In this document: positions 27,231 to 36,745 of the stretch, in pieces | Layout: every line of letters begins with the position of its first letter | Numbering within the stretch: position 1 is the stretch's first letter | Assembly: GCF_025515305.1 (NCBI RefSeq) | Contig: NZ_JAOPHT010000011.1 | Span: forward strand, 62,001-126,000 | Length of the DNA: 64,000 nucleotides | Direction of reading: 5' to 3' | From: Roseicyclus sediminis | Lineage (GTDB): Bacteria; Pseudomonadota; Alphaproteobacteria; Rhodobacterales; Rhodobacteraceae | Position numbers and translations under genes: made by a program | Notes under the pieces: generated by a model | The model's database searches: none | What the model was told of the DNA's origin: nothing | What the model saw: the letters and a program-made list of their open reading frames with translations, nothing else

Positions 27231-27528
27231 CTCGTGCTCCGACCTGCCCACGGGTGCCGGGAAGTCTGAATTTCGCATGCTATCCGAGGGCGCGAACCTT
27301 GCGCCGCGATCCGTACCGAACATCTGCAAACCCCCAGGTTCAGCTTGTGTTCTCCTCATACCTGAGTCGCCCCGGGGCCCGGTATGGCGGGAAACCCGAC
27401 GCGAGAGGCATGGTGACGGAAATGCCACGCCCGCGCCGGGGCGATGGGCGATTCCCTGCCGATCCCGCAAAGCGGGTGGCAGGAAAGCGCGCGGCACAGA
27501 GGATGGAGAGGCCGTGGACGGCGACGGC
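27231..27528. other. Intergenic region between two small membrane-protein genes
   Basis: About 300 bp without a credible gene. It holds an imperfect hairpin at 27452-27485 (CCCGC-AAA-GCGGG core, extended by TTCC.TGCC / GGCAGGAA) that may end the upstream minus-strand transcript. No T-tract follows. Otherwise nothing recognised. Confidence 0.4.
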
Positions 27529-28008
27529 CTAGGGCCAGGGCATCCAGGACGGCCAGAACCCGAGCGCCCAGATCGCGCCCAGAACCACCGCCCAGAACAG
27601 CGCCACGAGCGCCAGCTTCGCCGCGAAATCGGCGAGCAGGATCGCCAGGTGGATGGCCACCATCCCGACCAACAGCCCCGCGAGCCCCATGACGCCCAGC
27701 CAGATCCAGCCCGTTTGCGTGTCGGGCCAGCCGCCGGACACCTCCACGGTGTAGACGATGGCCACCGCGCCCAGAACGAGGCCGATGACGAAGTGCAGCC
27801 AGGTCGGAACCGCCTCGAGCAACCGCTGGAAGATCGGCAGCGGCGGCGCGGGGGGCATGGACGGCGCAGGGCCGGCCGCGGCTTTCCGTCGGTCCCCTGC
27901 AAGCTTCTCGGAATAGCCGATGGCTCCGGCCGGGGTGTTGATCGCTGCTCCGTGGCGACCGGCGGTGTAGTCCTGAACCGCCCGTCCGGTGGGATCCTGT
28001 CCAGACAT
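27529..28008 (-). CDS. Small inner-membrane protein, unknown
   Basis: A 159-aa protein starting MSGQDPTGRAVQDYTAGRHG after a GGAGGG Shine-Dalgarno. The first ~65 residues are hydrophilic and Pro/Ala-rich. Then come three hydrophobic helices (WLHFVIGLVLGAVAIVYTV, GWIWLGVMGLAGLLVGMVAI and LALVALFWAVVLGAIWALGF). The end WPSWMPWP is Trp/Pro-rich. Family not recognised. It lies downstream of topA on the same strand. Confidence 0.6.
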   Translation of the reverse strand: MSGQDPTGRAVQDYTAGRHGAAINTPAGAIGYSEKLAGDRRKAAAGPAPSMPPAPPLPIFQRLLEAVPTWLHFVIGLVLGAVAIVYTVEVSGGWPDTQTGWIWLGVMGLAGLLVGMVAIHLAILLADFAAKLALVALFWAVVLGAIWALGFWPSWMPWP

Positions 28009-28093
28009 CGTGCCCTCCGCAATTTCGAACGGCGCGTATGCTAACCGACGCCCTGCGGATGCGCCAAGTTTCTGGCGAGGTATCTTGCCGGCC

Positions 28094-30748
28094 TCAGCCC
28101 GCCTTCTTCTTCTTTGCGGTGCTCTTGGCCGGGCTTGCACGCTTGGCCTTGCCCTTGCCACCCTTGGCCTGCTTTTCGGCAATAAGCTCCACCGCGCGCT
28201 CCAGCGTGACGTCCTGCGGGTCGAGGTCCTTCGGCAGCGTCGCGTTCACCTTGGCCCACTTCACGTAAGGTCCGTAGCGCCCGCTCATCACCTGGATCGG
28301 GCCGCCTTCGCCCGGATGCTCGCCGAGTTCCTTCAGGGGGGCCGCGGCCGCACCGCGTCCGGCCCGGCCCGCGGCCTTGGCGGCGATCAGTTCTACCGCG
28401 CGGTTCATGCCGATGGTGAAGACCTCGTCCGCATCGGGCAGGTTCGCGTAGATGCGCCCATGCTTGACGTAGGGCCCGTAGCGGCCGATCGCGGCCTCGA
28501 CCGGTTCGCCGTCCTCGGGGTGGTCGCCCACCTTGCGCGGCAGGTGCAGAAGCTTCAGCGCCTTCTCGAGATCCATCGTCTCGACCGCCCAGCCCTTGGG
28601 CAGGGAGGATCGCGGCGGTTTCGGAACCTCCTCCGTCGCCTCGCCGAGCTGCACATAGGGGCCGAAGCGGCCGGATTTCAGGTAGACGGGTTCGGACGTG
28701 TCGGGATCGACGCCCAGCATCTTGCCATCCGGCCCGAGGCCGTCCGCACCGCCGTCGCCTTCCATGCCCGGCGGGCCGAAGGGGCGTGTGTAGCGGCATT
28801 CGGGGTAATTGGAGCAACCGATGAAGGCGCCGCCCGACCGCGCCGTCCGCATCGACAACCGCCCGGCCCCGCAATTGGGGCAAAGGCGCGGGTCGGATCC
28901 GTCGGGTTTCGGCGGGAAGAGGTGCGGCTCCAGCACCTCGTTGATCTTCTCCAGCACGTCGGTGATGCGCAGCTCCGCCGTCTCCTCCACCGCCGCGGAG
29001 AAGTCGCGCCAGAACCGGTCGAGCACGTCCTTGTAGTGCCTTTCGCCCGCCGAGACGTCGTCAAGCTCGCTCTCGAGATTGGCGGTGTAGTCGTATTCGA
29101 GGTAGCGGCGGAAGTAGTTGACCAGGAAGGCCGTCACCAGCCGCCCCTTGTCCTCGGGAATGAGCCTGCCCTTGTCCTTCGTGACGTAGCCGCGCGCCTC
29201 GATCGTGTCGAGGATCGAGGCATAGGTCGACGGGCGCCCGATGCCGAGTTCCTCCATGCGCTTCACCAGCGTCGCCTCGGTGTAGCGCGGCGGCGGCTGG
29301 GTGAAATGCTGCTGGCCCAGGACGGCGCCTTCGTCCGACAGGATCGCCGCCTCCGCGCCGTTGGCCTCCGTCAGCTTGCCATGCTCGGACGCCAGCGCCC
29401 GGCCCACGGGCTTCAGCGCATCGCCCGCGGTCACTTGCGGCAGGCGGCGGCCATCCTCGTCCTCGCCCGAGCCGACGTCGTCGCGGCCTTCCTCATAGAC
29501 CTTGAGAAACCCGTCGAAGAGGACGACCTGGCCCGTGGCACGCAACTCGACCTCGCCATCGCGGCTGGCGACCGTGACCGTGGTGCGTTCCAGCCGCGCG
29601 GCCTCCATCTGGCTGGCGATCGTGCGCTTCCAGATCAGGTCATAGAGCTTGCGCTGATCGTCTTCGGAGAGTTTCAGCTCGTCCGGCGCCCGGGACATGT
29701 CCGTCGGCCGGATGCATTCGTGCGCCTCCTGCGCGTTCTTGGCCTTGTTCTTGTACATCCGGGGGCTGCCCGGAACGTACTCCTTGCCATATCGCGCGGC
29801 GATGGCGTCACGGGCGGCATGCACGGCTTCCGGCGCCATGTCGATGCCATCGGTCCGCATGTAGGTGATGTGGCCGGCCTCGTAGAGGCGCTGGGCCGCG
29901 CTCATCGTCTGCTTGGCGCCCATGCCGAACTTGCGGCTCGCCTCCTGCTGGAGGGTCGAGGTCATGAAGGGGGGCGCGGGGTTGCGGGTGGCGGGCTTCG
30001 CCTCGACCGCGGTGACCGACAGCGCGCGGGAGGAGACGGCCTTGACCGCGAGGCCGGCCTCGGCGCCGGTCGCGAGGTCGAAACGGTCGAGCTTCTTGCC
30101 GCCCATCGCCACGAGGCGCGCCTCGAAGTGCTGGCCACGCGGCGTCTCGAGGACGGCGCGCACCGACCAGTATTCGCGGGGGCGGAACGCCTCGATCTCC
30201 ATCTCGCGGTCGACGATGATCCGGAGGGCGACCGACTGAACGCGGCCCGCCGACTTCGCGCCGGGCAGTTTGCGCCAGAGGACCGGCGAGAGCGTGAAGC
30301 CCACGAGATAGTCGAGCGCGCGGCGCGCGAGGTAGGCCTCGACGAGTTCCATGTCGACGTCGCGCGGCTCGGCCATGGCCTTCGTGACGGCATCCTTGGT
30401 GATCGCGTTGAAGGTCACGCGGCGCACGGACGCGTCCTTCTTCAGTGCCTTGCGGTTCTCCAACGCCTCCCGCAGGTGCCAGCTGATGGCCTCGCCCTCC
30501 CGGTCGGGGTCGGTGGCGAGGATCAGCTCGGGGTCGTCCTTGAGGGCGTCGGCGATGGCCTTGACGTGTTTCTTGCTGTCGGCGGCCACCTCCCAGGTCA
30601 TCTCGAATCCATGGTCGGGGTCCACCGATCCGTCCTTGGACGGCAGGTCGCGGACATGTCCGTAGGATGCGAGAACCGTGTAGCCCGGCCCGAGATACTT
30701 GTTGATCGTCTTGGCCTTGGCCGGGGATTCGACAACGACAACGGGCAT
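28094..30748 (-). CDS. topA: DNA topoisomerase I
   Basis: Type IA topoisomerase relaxing negative supercoils (884 aa). The Toprim domain starts MPVVVVESPAKAKTINKYLG and has ATDPDREGEAISWH. The active-site Tyr is in HITYMRTDGIDM. One four-Cys zinc ribbon (CPNCGAGRL ... CSNYPECRY, about residue 620) follows. Then come three Topoisom_C-type repeats (GRFGPYVQLGE, GRYGPYVKHGR, GRYGPYVKWAK) and a Lys/Ala tail, the usual alphaproteobacterial layout. The upstream neighbour on the same strand is dprA, a common pairing. Confidence 0.96.
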   Translation of the reverse strand: MPVVVVESPAKAKTINKYLGPGYTVLASYGHVRDLPSKDGSVDPDHGFEMTWEVAADSKKHVKAIADALKDDPELILATDPDREGEAISWHLREALENRKALKKDASVRRVTFNAITKDAVTKAMAEPRDVDMELVEAYLARRALDYLVGFTLSPVLWRKLPGAKSAGRVQSVALRIIVDREMEIEAFRPREYWSVRAVLETPRGQHFEARLVAMGGKKLDRFDLATGAEAGLAVKAVSSRALSVTAVEAKPATRNPAPPFMTSTLQQEASRKFGMGAKQTMSAAQRLYEAGHITYMRTDGIDMAPEAVHAARDAIAARYGKEYVPGSPRMYKNKAKNAQEAHECIRPTDMSRAPDELKLSEDDQRKLYDLIWKRTIASQMEAARLERTTVTVASRDGEVELRATGQVVLFDGFLKVYEEGRDDVGSGEDEDGRRLPQVTAGDALKPVGRALASEHGKLTEANGAEAAILSDEGAVLGQQHFTQPPPRYTEATLVKRMEELGIGRPSTYASILDTIEARGYVTKDKGRLIPEDKGRLVTAFLVNYFRRYLEYDYTANLESELDDVSAGERHYKDVLDRFWRDFSAAVEETAELRITDVLEKINEVLEPHLFPPKPDGSDPRLCPNCGAGRLSMRTARSGGAFIGCSNYPECRYTRPFGPPGMEGDGGADGLGPDGKMLGVDPDTSEPVYLKSGRFGPYVQLGEATEEVPKPPRSSLPKGWAVETMDLEKALKLLHLPRKVGDHPEDGEPVEAAIGRYGPYVKHGRIYANLPDADEVFTIGMNRAVELIAAKAAGRAGRGAAAAPLKELGEHPGEGGPIQVMSGRYGPYVKWAKVNATLPKDLDPQDVTLERAVELIAEKQAKGGKGKAKRASPAKSTAKKKKAG

Positions 30749-30790
30749 GAAAAACGGACCTTCAAGGGCAGGGGAAGCTGTGGCGGCGGA

Positions 30791-30819
30791 ACATGTGGGG
30801 CCACGGGGGGGCTTGTCAA
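30791..30819 (-). promoter_or_regulatory. Candidate sigma-70 promoter for topA
   Basis: Minus-strand TTGACA (perfect -35), 17 bp, ACATGT, about 42 bp upstream of the topA start. Two tandem hairpins lie just upstream (CGCGGC-TTC-GCCGCG at 30843-30857 and GGCCC-TTC-GGGCC at 30857-30869). They could terminate dprA transcription or respond to supercoiling. Confidence 0.5.
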
Positions 30820-30944
30820 TGCGTCACGGCCTCGGGGTGGATCGCGGCTTCGCCGCGGCCCTTCGGGCCGGAATCCCTGGGGAATCGAATGCAACGCCCG
30901 TCGGATTCCGGTGTGAAAAACCCGGTTTCTCCTGTTCTTGAGGC

Positions 30945-32111
30945 TCAGTTGCTCAGCGCGACCGATCCGCCTGCGCTGCGGGTGACACGACCGGCCATCT
31001 CGAGCACCGCGAGCGCGCGGGCGACCTCGCGCGGCGGGTGGCCCAGCTCGCGGATGAGCTGGTCCTCCTCGAGTGGGGTCGCCTCCAGACGCGCAAGCAC
31101 GAGCGCCTCCAGCCCGCCCTCGGGCGGCACGGCCACGGCCCCGGCAACAGCGGGCTTCGGGGTTGGCCGCACCTCGGCCTTCGTGACCCGACCGCCGGCC
31201 GGAAGCCCGAGCGCCTCGATCACGTCATCCGCCCCGCGCACCAGCGTCGCGCCGTCCCGCAGCAGGATGTTGCCCCCCGAGGCGCGGCTGTCGAGCGGGT
31301 GGCCCGGCACTGCCATGACCTCGCGCCCCTGATCGAGCGCGGCCCGCGCGGTGATGAGCGAGCCCGACCGTGCCGCGGCCTCCACCACGATCACCGCCTG
31401 CGCGAGCCCCGACACGATGCGGTTGCGGCGCGGGAAGTGGCGGCCCTGGGGCTGCAGGCCGAAGGGCATCTCCGAGACGCGAAGGCCGGTCTTGCCGATC
31501 TTGCCGGCCAGTTCCGCGTTCTCGGTGGGGTAGACGACATCGAGCCCGCCCGCGTGAACGGCGACCGTCCCGGTGTCCAGCGCCGCGTCATGGGAGATTG
31601 CGTCGATCCCGCGCGCAAGGCCCGAGACGACGACATAGCCCGCCTCGCCGAGATCGCGGGCAAGCCGCCGCGCCATGCGCGCGCCGAGCGCCGAGGCGTT
31701 GCGGGTGCCGACGATCGCCACGGCGGGGCGGGACAGAAGATCCACACGGCCAAGCGCCCAGAGAACGGGGGGCGCGTCGGAGATACCGGCGAGAGACGCG
31801 GGATAATCCGCATCGCCCAGGCACAGCATGCGGGCGCGCAGACGTTCGGCGGCGCGTAACTCGGCGGCGGCCACGGCCTCGGGGCAGGGGGCGTAGTCCT
31901 GCACGCCCGCCGCGTGGGCGATGCCGGGAAGGGCCGCCAGCGCGGCTTCGGCGCCACCATGCTCCGCCATGAGGCGCAGGTAGGTCGCGGGCCCCACGCG
32001 GCGCGAGCGGACCAGGCGCAGGCGCAACAGGCGTTCGCGCATGTCGCCCGCGGGGGGCGGCGCATAGTCGAGCGGGGGCTCGGCGAATCCGAAGGCATCG
32101 TCGTGAACCAT
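30945..32111 (-). CDS. dprA: DNA-processing protein DprA
   Basis: Binds incoming single-stranded DNA and loads RecA during natural transformation. The Rossmann core contains AIVGTRNASALGARMARRLA, VVSGLARGIDAISHDAAL and GRHFPRRNRIVSGLA. The C-terminal ~60 residues form the DprA winged helix (LEALVLARLEATPLEEDQLI). I use the ATG at 32111 (388 aa); a TTG 30 bp upstream would also extend the frame. It is separated from tldD by about 350 bp. Confidence 0.92.
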   Translation of the reverse strand: MVHDDAFGFAEPPLDYAPPPAGDMRERLLRLRLVRSRRVGPATYLRLMAEHGGAEAALAALPGIAHAAGVQDYAPCPEAVAAAELRAAERLRARMLCLGDADYPASLAGISDAPPVLWALGRVDLLSRPAVAIVGTRNASALGARMARRLARDLGEAGYVVVSGLARGIDAISHDAALDTGTVAVHAGGLDVVYPTENAELAGKIGKTGLRVSEMPFGLQPQGRHFPRRNRIVSGLAQAVIVVEAAARSGSLITARAALDQGREVMAVPGHPLDSRASGGNILLRDGATLVRGADDVIEALGLPAGGRVTKAEVRPTPKPAVAGAVAVPPEGGLEALVLARLEATPLEEDQLIRELGHPPREVARALAVLEMAGRVTRSAGGSVALSN

Positions 32112-32465
32112 GCGCGACGCTATGACCGTATTGGTTAACAAGGTGTTACCGCCGGCTGTGTCCCGCCGCTGATCCGTCTTTGCCTTGCGTCTTGTCAGGC
32201 GCCTTTGCAGGGGCTTTGCCGGGCGTGGCCGTGATGGCCCCCGCGAGGAACGGCTGCGTCACGGCTGGCGACGAACGCCTGCCTCCCTGACGCATCGAGC
32301 ACGGAGGCGCCGACGTTTCAGGACCGCGCCGCCTTGCAGGAGGGGTCGGACAACCTGAGGAATGATCGTCGTCAGGCCGGGAAAGAGACAGGTTCAGCGA
32401 TGAAGCCACCGGGGACCGGCCGGGTCGCGCGTCGGCATGCGTGACGCCTGTCCCCGTCGCAGGCG
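32112..32465. other. Intergenic region tldD / dprA
   Basis: About 350 bp. A 107-codon frame overlaps the tldD stop by ATGA, but its Pro/Ser/Arg/Thr-rich composition looks non-coding. No promoter stands out. The only clear structure is the hairpin at the tldD stop, listed separately. Confidence 0.5.
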
Positions 32466-32468
32466 TCA
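32442..32468 (-). terminator. Hairpin spanning the tldD stop codon
   Basis: A perfect 9-bp stem TGACGCCTG / CAGGCGTCA with a 9-nt loop. The tldD stop codon is part of the stem. No T-tract follows, so termination or 3'-end protection is uncertain. Confidence 0.4.
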
Positions 32469-33887
32469 TCCGGCCGCGGAGCCGCCCACCGTCAGCCCGC
32501 CGATCATCAGCGTCGGCTGGCCCACGCCCACCGGCACCCACTGGCCGGCCTTGCCGCAATTGCCCATGCCGGGGTCGAGCGCCATGTCGTTGCCGATGGC
32601 GCGGATGTTCTGCAGCGCCGTCGCGCCGTCGCCGATCAGGGTCGCGCCCTTCACTGGGGCGCCGACCTTGCCGTCCTTGACCCGGTAGGCCTCGGTGCAA
32701 CTGAACACGAACTTGCCGTTGGTGATGTCGACCTGCCCGCCGCCGAAACCGACCGCGTAGATCCCGTCCTTGAGGTCGGCGAGGATCTCCCCCGGGTCCG
32801 CGTCGCCGCCCAGCATGTAGGTGTTGGTCATCCGGGTCATCGGCGCATGGGCGTAGCTCTCGCGCCGTCCGTTGCCGGTGGGGGCGACGCCCATGATCCG
32901 GGCTGACTGCCGGTCCTGCATGTAGCCCACGAGGATGCCGTCCTCGATCAGCACGGTCTTGCCGGCGGGCGTCCCCTCGTCGTCCACCGTGATCGATCCG
33001 CGGCGGTCGGGAATCGTGCCGTCATCCAGAACGGTGACGCCCGGCGCGGCGATCCGCTGGCCCATCAGCCCGGCGAAGGCCGACTGCTTCTTGCGGTTGA
33101 AGTCGCCCTCCAGCCCGTGGCCGATGGCCTCGTGCAGCAGGATGCCCGGCCAACCGGGGCCGAGGACCACGTCCATAACGCCCGCGGGCGCGGCCTCGGC
33201 GCCGAGGTTCACGACCGCGATTCTGAGCGCTTCTCGCGCCACGCCCTCCCAGTGGGCGCGCTCGAGCAGGCCGGTCATCCCGATCCGCCCGCCGCCGCCC
33301 GCGCTGCCCGACTCGCGGCGGCCGTTTTCCTCGACGATGATGCTGACGTTGAGGCGCACCATCGGGCGGATGTCGGCGACATGGCCCCCCTCGGGCCGCA
33401 GGATCACCACCTCCTGGTGGGACGCGGCGAGGCTCGCGCTGACCTGAACCACGCGCGGGTCGAGCGCCCGGGCGAAGGCGTCGATTTCGCGGAGCGTGTC
33501 GAGTTTCACCCCGAACTCGGCGTCCGCCATGGGATCGGCGTCGGTGTAGAGCCGCGTGTTGGTGCCGGCCGGCCCCTGCGCCAGCGTGCCGCCGCCGTCG
33601 CCCACGGCAAGGCGCGCGGTCTCGGCGGCACGGCGCAGCGCGGCTTCGGAAATCTCGGTCGAATGGGCATAGCCCGCCACGTCGCCCTTCACCGCCCGAA
33701 GTCCGAACCCTTCGGCCGCGTCGTAGCTTGCGTTGCGCACGCGTCCGTCATCGAAGACCAGCGCCTCCGAGCGGCGGCGTTCAAGGAACAATTCCCCGTC
33801 TTCGGCGCCGTCGGTTGCCGCGCGAAGGATCGCCAGCGCCGCCGCCTCGTCGAGAAGGGTTTCGAAGGGGCGGAAGGGGTCTGACAT
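32466..33887 (-). CDS. tldD: Metalloprotease TldD
   Basis: TldD/PmbA-family zinc peptidase (473 aa) that with PmbA/TldE degrades or matures small peptides. The metal motif is HEAIGHGLEGDF (HExxxH). The conserved GRRESYAHAPMTRMTNTYM and the C-terminal CTEAYRVKDGKVGAPVKGAT are family hallmarks. It is divergent from ctaC, an arrangement I know from many Rhodobacterales. Confidence 0.95.
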   Translation of the reverse strand: MSDPFRPFETLLDEAAALAILRAATDGAEDGELFLERRRSEALVFDDGRVRNASYDAAEGFGLRAVKGDVAGYAHSTEISEAALRRAAETARLAVGDGGGTLAQGPAGTNTRLYTDADPMADAEFGVKLDTLREIDAFARALDPRVVQVSASLAASHQEVVILRPEGGHVADIRPMVRLNVSIIVEENGRRESGSAGGGGRIGMTGLLERAHWEGVAREALRIAVVNLGAEAAPAGVMDVVLGPGWPGILLHEAIGHGLEGDFNRKKQSAFAGLMGQRIAAPGVTVLDDGTIPDRRGSITVDDEGTPAGKTVLIEDGILVGYMQDRQSARIMGVAPTGNGRRESYAHAPMTRMTNTYMLGGDADPGEILADLKDGIYAVGFGGGQVDITNGKFVFSCTEAYRVKDGKVGAPVKGATLIGDGATALQNIRAIGNDMALDPGMGNCGKAGQWVPVGVGQPTLMIGGLTVGGSAAG

Positions 33888-33947
33888 GCGTGGGGCCTCC
33901 GGTGCGTTGGGAGCAGGAAATGATCCAGGTCAATTTCTGGTCGGGTG

Positions 33948-33968
33948 AGACATTTTTGACCAATGTCT
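33948..33968. promoter_or_regulatory. Perfect dyad over the candidate ctaC -35
   Basis: AGACATT-N7-AATGTCT, a perfect 7-bp inverted repeat. TTGACC (33956-33961), a possible -35 with TAGCTA 18 bp downstream, is buried in it. The site lies between tldD and ctaC and could be an operator for the oxidase cluster. The cognate regulator is not identified. Confidence 0.4.
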
Positions 33969-34079
33969 TGTCCTCCCGGTAGCTATATGGTCTGCGCAGC
34001 TTGGAACGCAACGGTCGGCCGACGAGGGACCCCGCACGCGGGGAACGGGGGGCGACCGCGAGATACAGGACAGGTGACA

Positions 34080-34970
34080 ATGGCACTTCGGACGAAGATC
34101 GGCGGCCTCTGGGCCGCATTCGGCGCAAGCCTGGCCGCGACCGCGGCCTCGGCGCAGACCGCCAGCCTGCGCGAGGGCCTCGAGGTGATCGGCGCGCCCA
34201 CGTCGGGCGGCATCAACTTCCAGCCGGGCGTGACCGGGGTGGCGCATGACATCCGCGCGCTCGACACGCTTCTGCTGGTGATTACGGCAGCGATCGTGCT
34301 CTTCGTCACGGCGCTTCTGGTGTGGACGATGCTGCGCCACAATGCGCGTGCGAACCCCACGCCCGCCACCTTCACCCACAACACCAAGATCGAAGTGACC
34401 TGGACTGTCGTCCCGCTCCTGATCCTGGTCGTGATCGGGGCCTTCTCGCTGCCGGTGCTGTTCCGCCAGCAGACGATTCCGGAGGCGGACGTCGTGGTGA
34501 AGGCCACGGGCTACCAGTGGTACTGGGGCTACGAATACCCTGAAGAGGGGATCGAGTTCCTCTCGGTCATGCTCGCCGAGGATCAGCTTGCCGAATACGG
34601 CTACACCCGCGACGAGCATCTGCTTGCGACCGACGCCGCGATGGTCGTGCCGACAGGCCAGACTGTCGTCGTGCAGGTCACCGCGGCCGACGTGATCCAT
34701 TCCTGGACCGTTCCCGCCTTCGGCGTGAAACAGGACGGCGTTCCGGGCCGCCTGGCCGAACTGTGGTTCGAGGTCGAGCCTGGCCAGGAAGGCGTCTATT
34801 TCGGCCAGTGCTCGGAGCTTTGCGGCTCGGCCCATGCCTTCATGCCCATCACGGTCTTCGCCGTGACGCCGGAGGAGTACGAGGCCTGGCTTGCAGGCGA
34901 GGCGCAGGAATTCGCCTCGGCGGGCGGCATGCGCGCCCCGCGCATCATCGAACTGGCCGCAGCCGAATGA
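34080..34970 (+). CDS. ctaC: Cytochrome c oxidase subunit II precursor
   Basis: CuA-bearing subunit of aa3 oxidase (296 aa). Signal peptide (GLWAAFGASLAATAASAQ), then two TM helices (LLLVITAAIVLFVTALLVW and VVPLLILVVIGAFSLPVLF). The periplasmic cupredoxin domain has the aromatic motif GYQWYWGYEYP and the CuA ligands in HSWTVPAFG and QCSELCGSAHAFMP. It heads the operon ctaC-ctaB-small ORF-ctaG-ctaE-SURF1. Subunit I is not in this window, as is usual for the group. Confidence 0.96.
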   Translation: MALRTKIGGLWAAFGASLAATAASAQTASLREGLEVIGAPTSGGINFQPGVTGVAHDIRALDTLLLVITAAIVLFVTALLVWTMLRHNARANPTPATFTHNTKIEVTWTVVPLLILVVIGAFSLPVLFRQQTIPEADVVVKATGYQWYWGYEYPEEGIEFLSVMLAEDQLAEYGYTRDEHLLATDAAMVVPTGQTVVVQVTAADVIHSWTVPAFGVKQDGVPGRLAELWFEVEPGQEGVYFGQCSELCGSAHAFMPITVFAVTPEEYEAWLAGEAQEFASAGGMRAPRIIELAAAE

Positions 34971-35014
34971 TGTAGGGCGGGACACGTCCCGCCCCATCAA
35001 GCACAGGACCGACC

Positions 35015-35959
35015 ATGACCGACGCAACGACCAACACCAACGTCCAGGCCGCCGAGGGCGAAGCCCGCTTCGGCGACTACGTGGCGCTTCTGAAGCCGCG
35101 GGTGATGTCGCTCGTGGTCTTCACGGCGCTGGTCGGACTTGTCGTCGCGCCGGGCGGCATGTCGCCCATGATCGGCTTCACGGCGATCCTGTTCATCGCG
35201 CTGGGCGCGGGCGCGTCGGGCGCTCTGAACATGTGGTACGACGCCGATATCGACCTGATCATGAAGCGCACGCGCGGACGGCCGGTGCCGTCGGGTCGCG
35301 TCGAGGCCGGCGAAGCGCTCTCGGTGGGCGTGGCGCTCTCGGCGATCTCGGTGGCGATGCTGGGCCTTGCCACGAACTGGGTGGCCGCCGGTCTTCTGGC
35401 CTTCACGATCTTCTTCTACGCCGTGATCTATACGATGTGGCTGAAGCGGGCGACGCCGCAGAACATCGTCATCGGCGGTGCCGCGGGTGCTTTCCCGCCG
35501 GTGATCGGCTGGGCCGCGGTGACGGGGGACGTGTCGCTCGAGGCGGTCCTGATGTTCGGCCTCATCTTCATGTGGACGCCGCCCCATTTCTGGGCGCTGG
35601 CGTTGTTCATGAAGGCCGACTACCACGAGGCGAAGGTGCCGATGCTCACGGTCACCCATGGCCGGCCCGAGACACGGCGGCAGATCTGGATCTACTCGCT
35701 CCTGCTGGCGCCGGTGGCGATCGGTCTTGGGCTGACCTCCATCGGCGGGCCCGTCTACCTGTCGACCGCGATCGTCCTGAACGCCATTTTCCTGCGCCAT
35801 GCCTTCGCCGTGCGCGGGCGCGACGAGGCGATGGCCGAGGCCGACGGCTATGCCGCCGAAAAGCGGCTGTTCCGCTTCTCGCTTTATTATCTCTTCCTGC
35901 ATTTCGGCGCGCTTCTGGGCGACGCCGGTCTGCGGATGACCGGTCTTCTGGGGGGTTGA
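35015..35959 (+). CDS. ctaB: Protoheme IX farnesyltransferase (heme O synthase)
   Basis: UbiA-type prenyltransferase converting heme B to heme O for cytochrome oxidase. It has about nine TM helices and the prenyl-diphosphate/Mg motif [19 protein letters not shown]. The second conserved loop includes [20 protein letters not shown]. Length is 314 aa. It is second in the oxidase cluster, with ctaC 44 bp upstream. Confidence 0.96.
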   Translation: MTDATTNTNVQAAEGEARFGDYVALLKPRVMSLVVFTALVGLVVAPGGMSPMIGFTAILFIALGAGASGALNMWYDADIDLIMKRTRGRPVPSGRVEAGEALSVGVALSAISVAMLGLATNWVAAGLLAFTIFFYAVIYTMWLKRATPQNIVIGGAAGAFPPVIGWAAVTGDVSLEAVLMFGLIFMWTPPHFWALALFMKADYHEAKVPMLTVTHGRPETRRQIWIYSLLLAPVAIGLGLTSIGGPVYLSTAIVLNAIFLRHAFAVRGRDEAMAEADGYAAEKRLFRFSLYYLFLHFGALLGDAGLRMTGLLGG

Positions 35960-35963
35960 ACGC

Positions 35964-36158
35964 ATGCCGATCACCGAGACCCACGAACTGCACAAGCGCC
36001 GCTTCGGCCGCAACCTCGGCGTGGCGCTGAGCCTCGTGGCCTTCGCGACCATCGTCTTCGGCCTGACCATCGCCAAGATCCGCGAAGGCTCGACCATGGA
36101 GGCCTTCGACCATCAGCCGCGCGTCTCGATCACGCCGCTCGTGGAGGACGGCCAATGA
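35964..36158 (+). CDS. CoxF-like small membrane protein
   Basis: A 64-aa protein with one TM helix (NLGVALSLVAFATIVFGLTI) flanked by a basic HELHKRRFGRN start. Its position between ctaB and ctaG and its look match the small CoxF protein of Rhodobacter/Paracoccus oxidase operons. Its end overlaps the ctaG start (ATGA). Its precise role in oxidase assembly is not established here. Confidence 0.8.
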   Translation: MPITETHELHKRRFGRNLGVALSLVAFATIVFGLTIAKIREGSTMEAFDHQPRVSITPLVEDGQ

Positions 36159-36721
36159 CCGCGAACCAGAAGGTCGTCTCGCGCCTTCTCGGCGTCGTCG
36201 TGGTCATGGGCGCGCTCGCCTGGGCTTCGGTGCCTCTCTATGACTTGTTCTGCCGCGTGACCGGTTTCGGCGGCACGACGCAGGTGGCCAGCGAAGGCAG
36301 CGACACGGTGCTGGACGATATGATCCGCATTCGCTTCGACGCGTCGCTTGCCCGCGACATGCCCTGGACGTTCCGCCCCGTGGAGCCGCATGTCGACATC
36401 CGCATCGGCGAGACGGGGCTTGCCTTCTACGAGGCGCACAACCCGACCGACCGGCCCATCGCGGGCACCGCGAGCTTCAACGTCGCGCCCTTCGAGACCG
36501 GGGCCTACTTCGTGAAGATCGCATGTTTCTGCTTCGAGATGCAGGTGCTGCAGCCCGGCGAGACCGTGCTGATGCCCGTCACCTTCTTCGTCGACCCCGA
36601 GATCGTGAACGATCCCGAGACGGTCGGCATCCCCGCCATCACCCTGTCCTACACGTTCCATGTGACGGACATGCCCGAGGATTATGCCGCGCTCGCGCCC
36701 CAGGCGCCTGCGGCGAACTGA
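36155..36721 (+). CDS. ctaG: Cytochrome c oxidase assembly protein CtaG (Cox11)
   Basis: Copper chaperone that delivers Cu to the CuB site of subunit I. It has an N-terminal anchor (LLGVVVVMGALAWASVPLYD) followed by a periplasmic immunoglobulin-like domain. The Cu motif is CFCFEMQVLQPGE, with the conserved end PAITLSYTFHV. Length is 188 aa. Translation is coupled to the preceding small gene. Confidence 0.96.
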   Translation: MTANQKVVSRLLGVVVVMGALAWASVPLYDLFCRVTGFGGTTQVASEGSDTVLDDMIRIRFDASLARDMPWTFRPVEPHVDIRIGETGLAFYEAHNPTDRPIAGTASFNVAPFETGAYFVKIACFCFEMQVLQPGETVLMPVTFFVDPEIVNDPETVGIPAITLSYTFHVTDMPEDYAALAPQAPAAN

Positions 36722-36745
36722 CGATCACCCCCGGAGGACCCGCCC

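Noticed and set aside
27989-30916. 975-codon plus-strand frame, longer than topA itself
   Set aside because: Runs antisense through the complete topA gene; a known artefact of high third-position GC. Motifs are seen only on the topA strand.
32146-32469. 107-codon frame coupled by ATGA to the tldD stop
   Set aside because: The overlap looks attractive, but the translation is Pro/Ser/Thr/Arg-rich without secondary-structure pattern, and the ATGA lies in the stop-codon hairpin.
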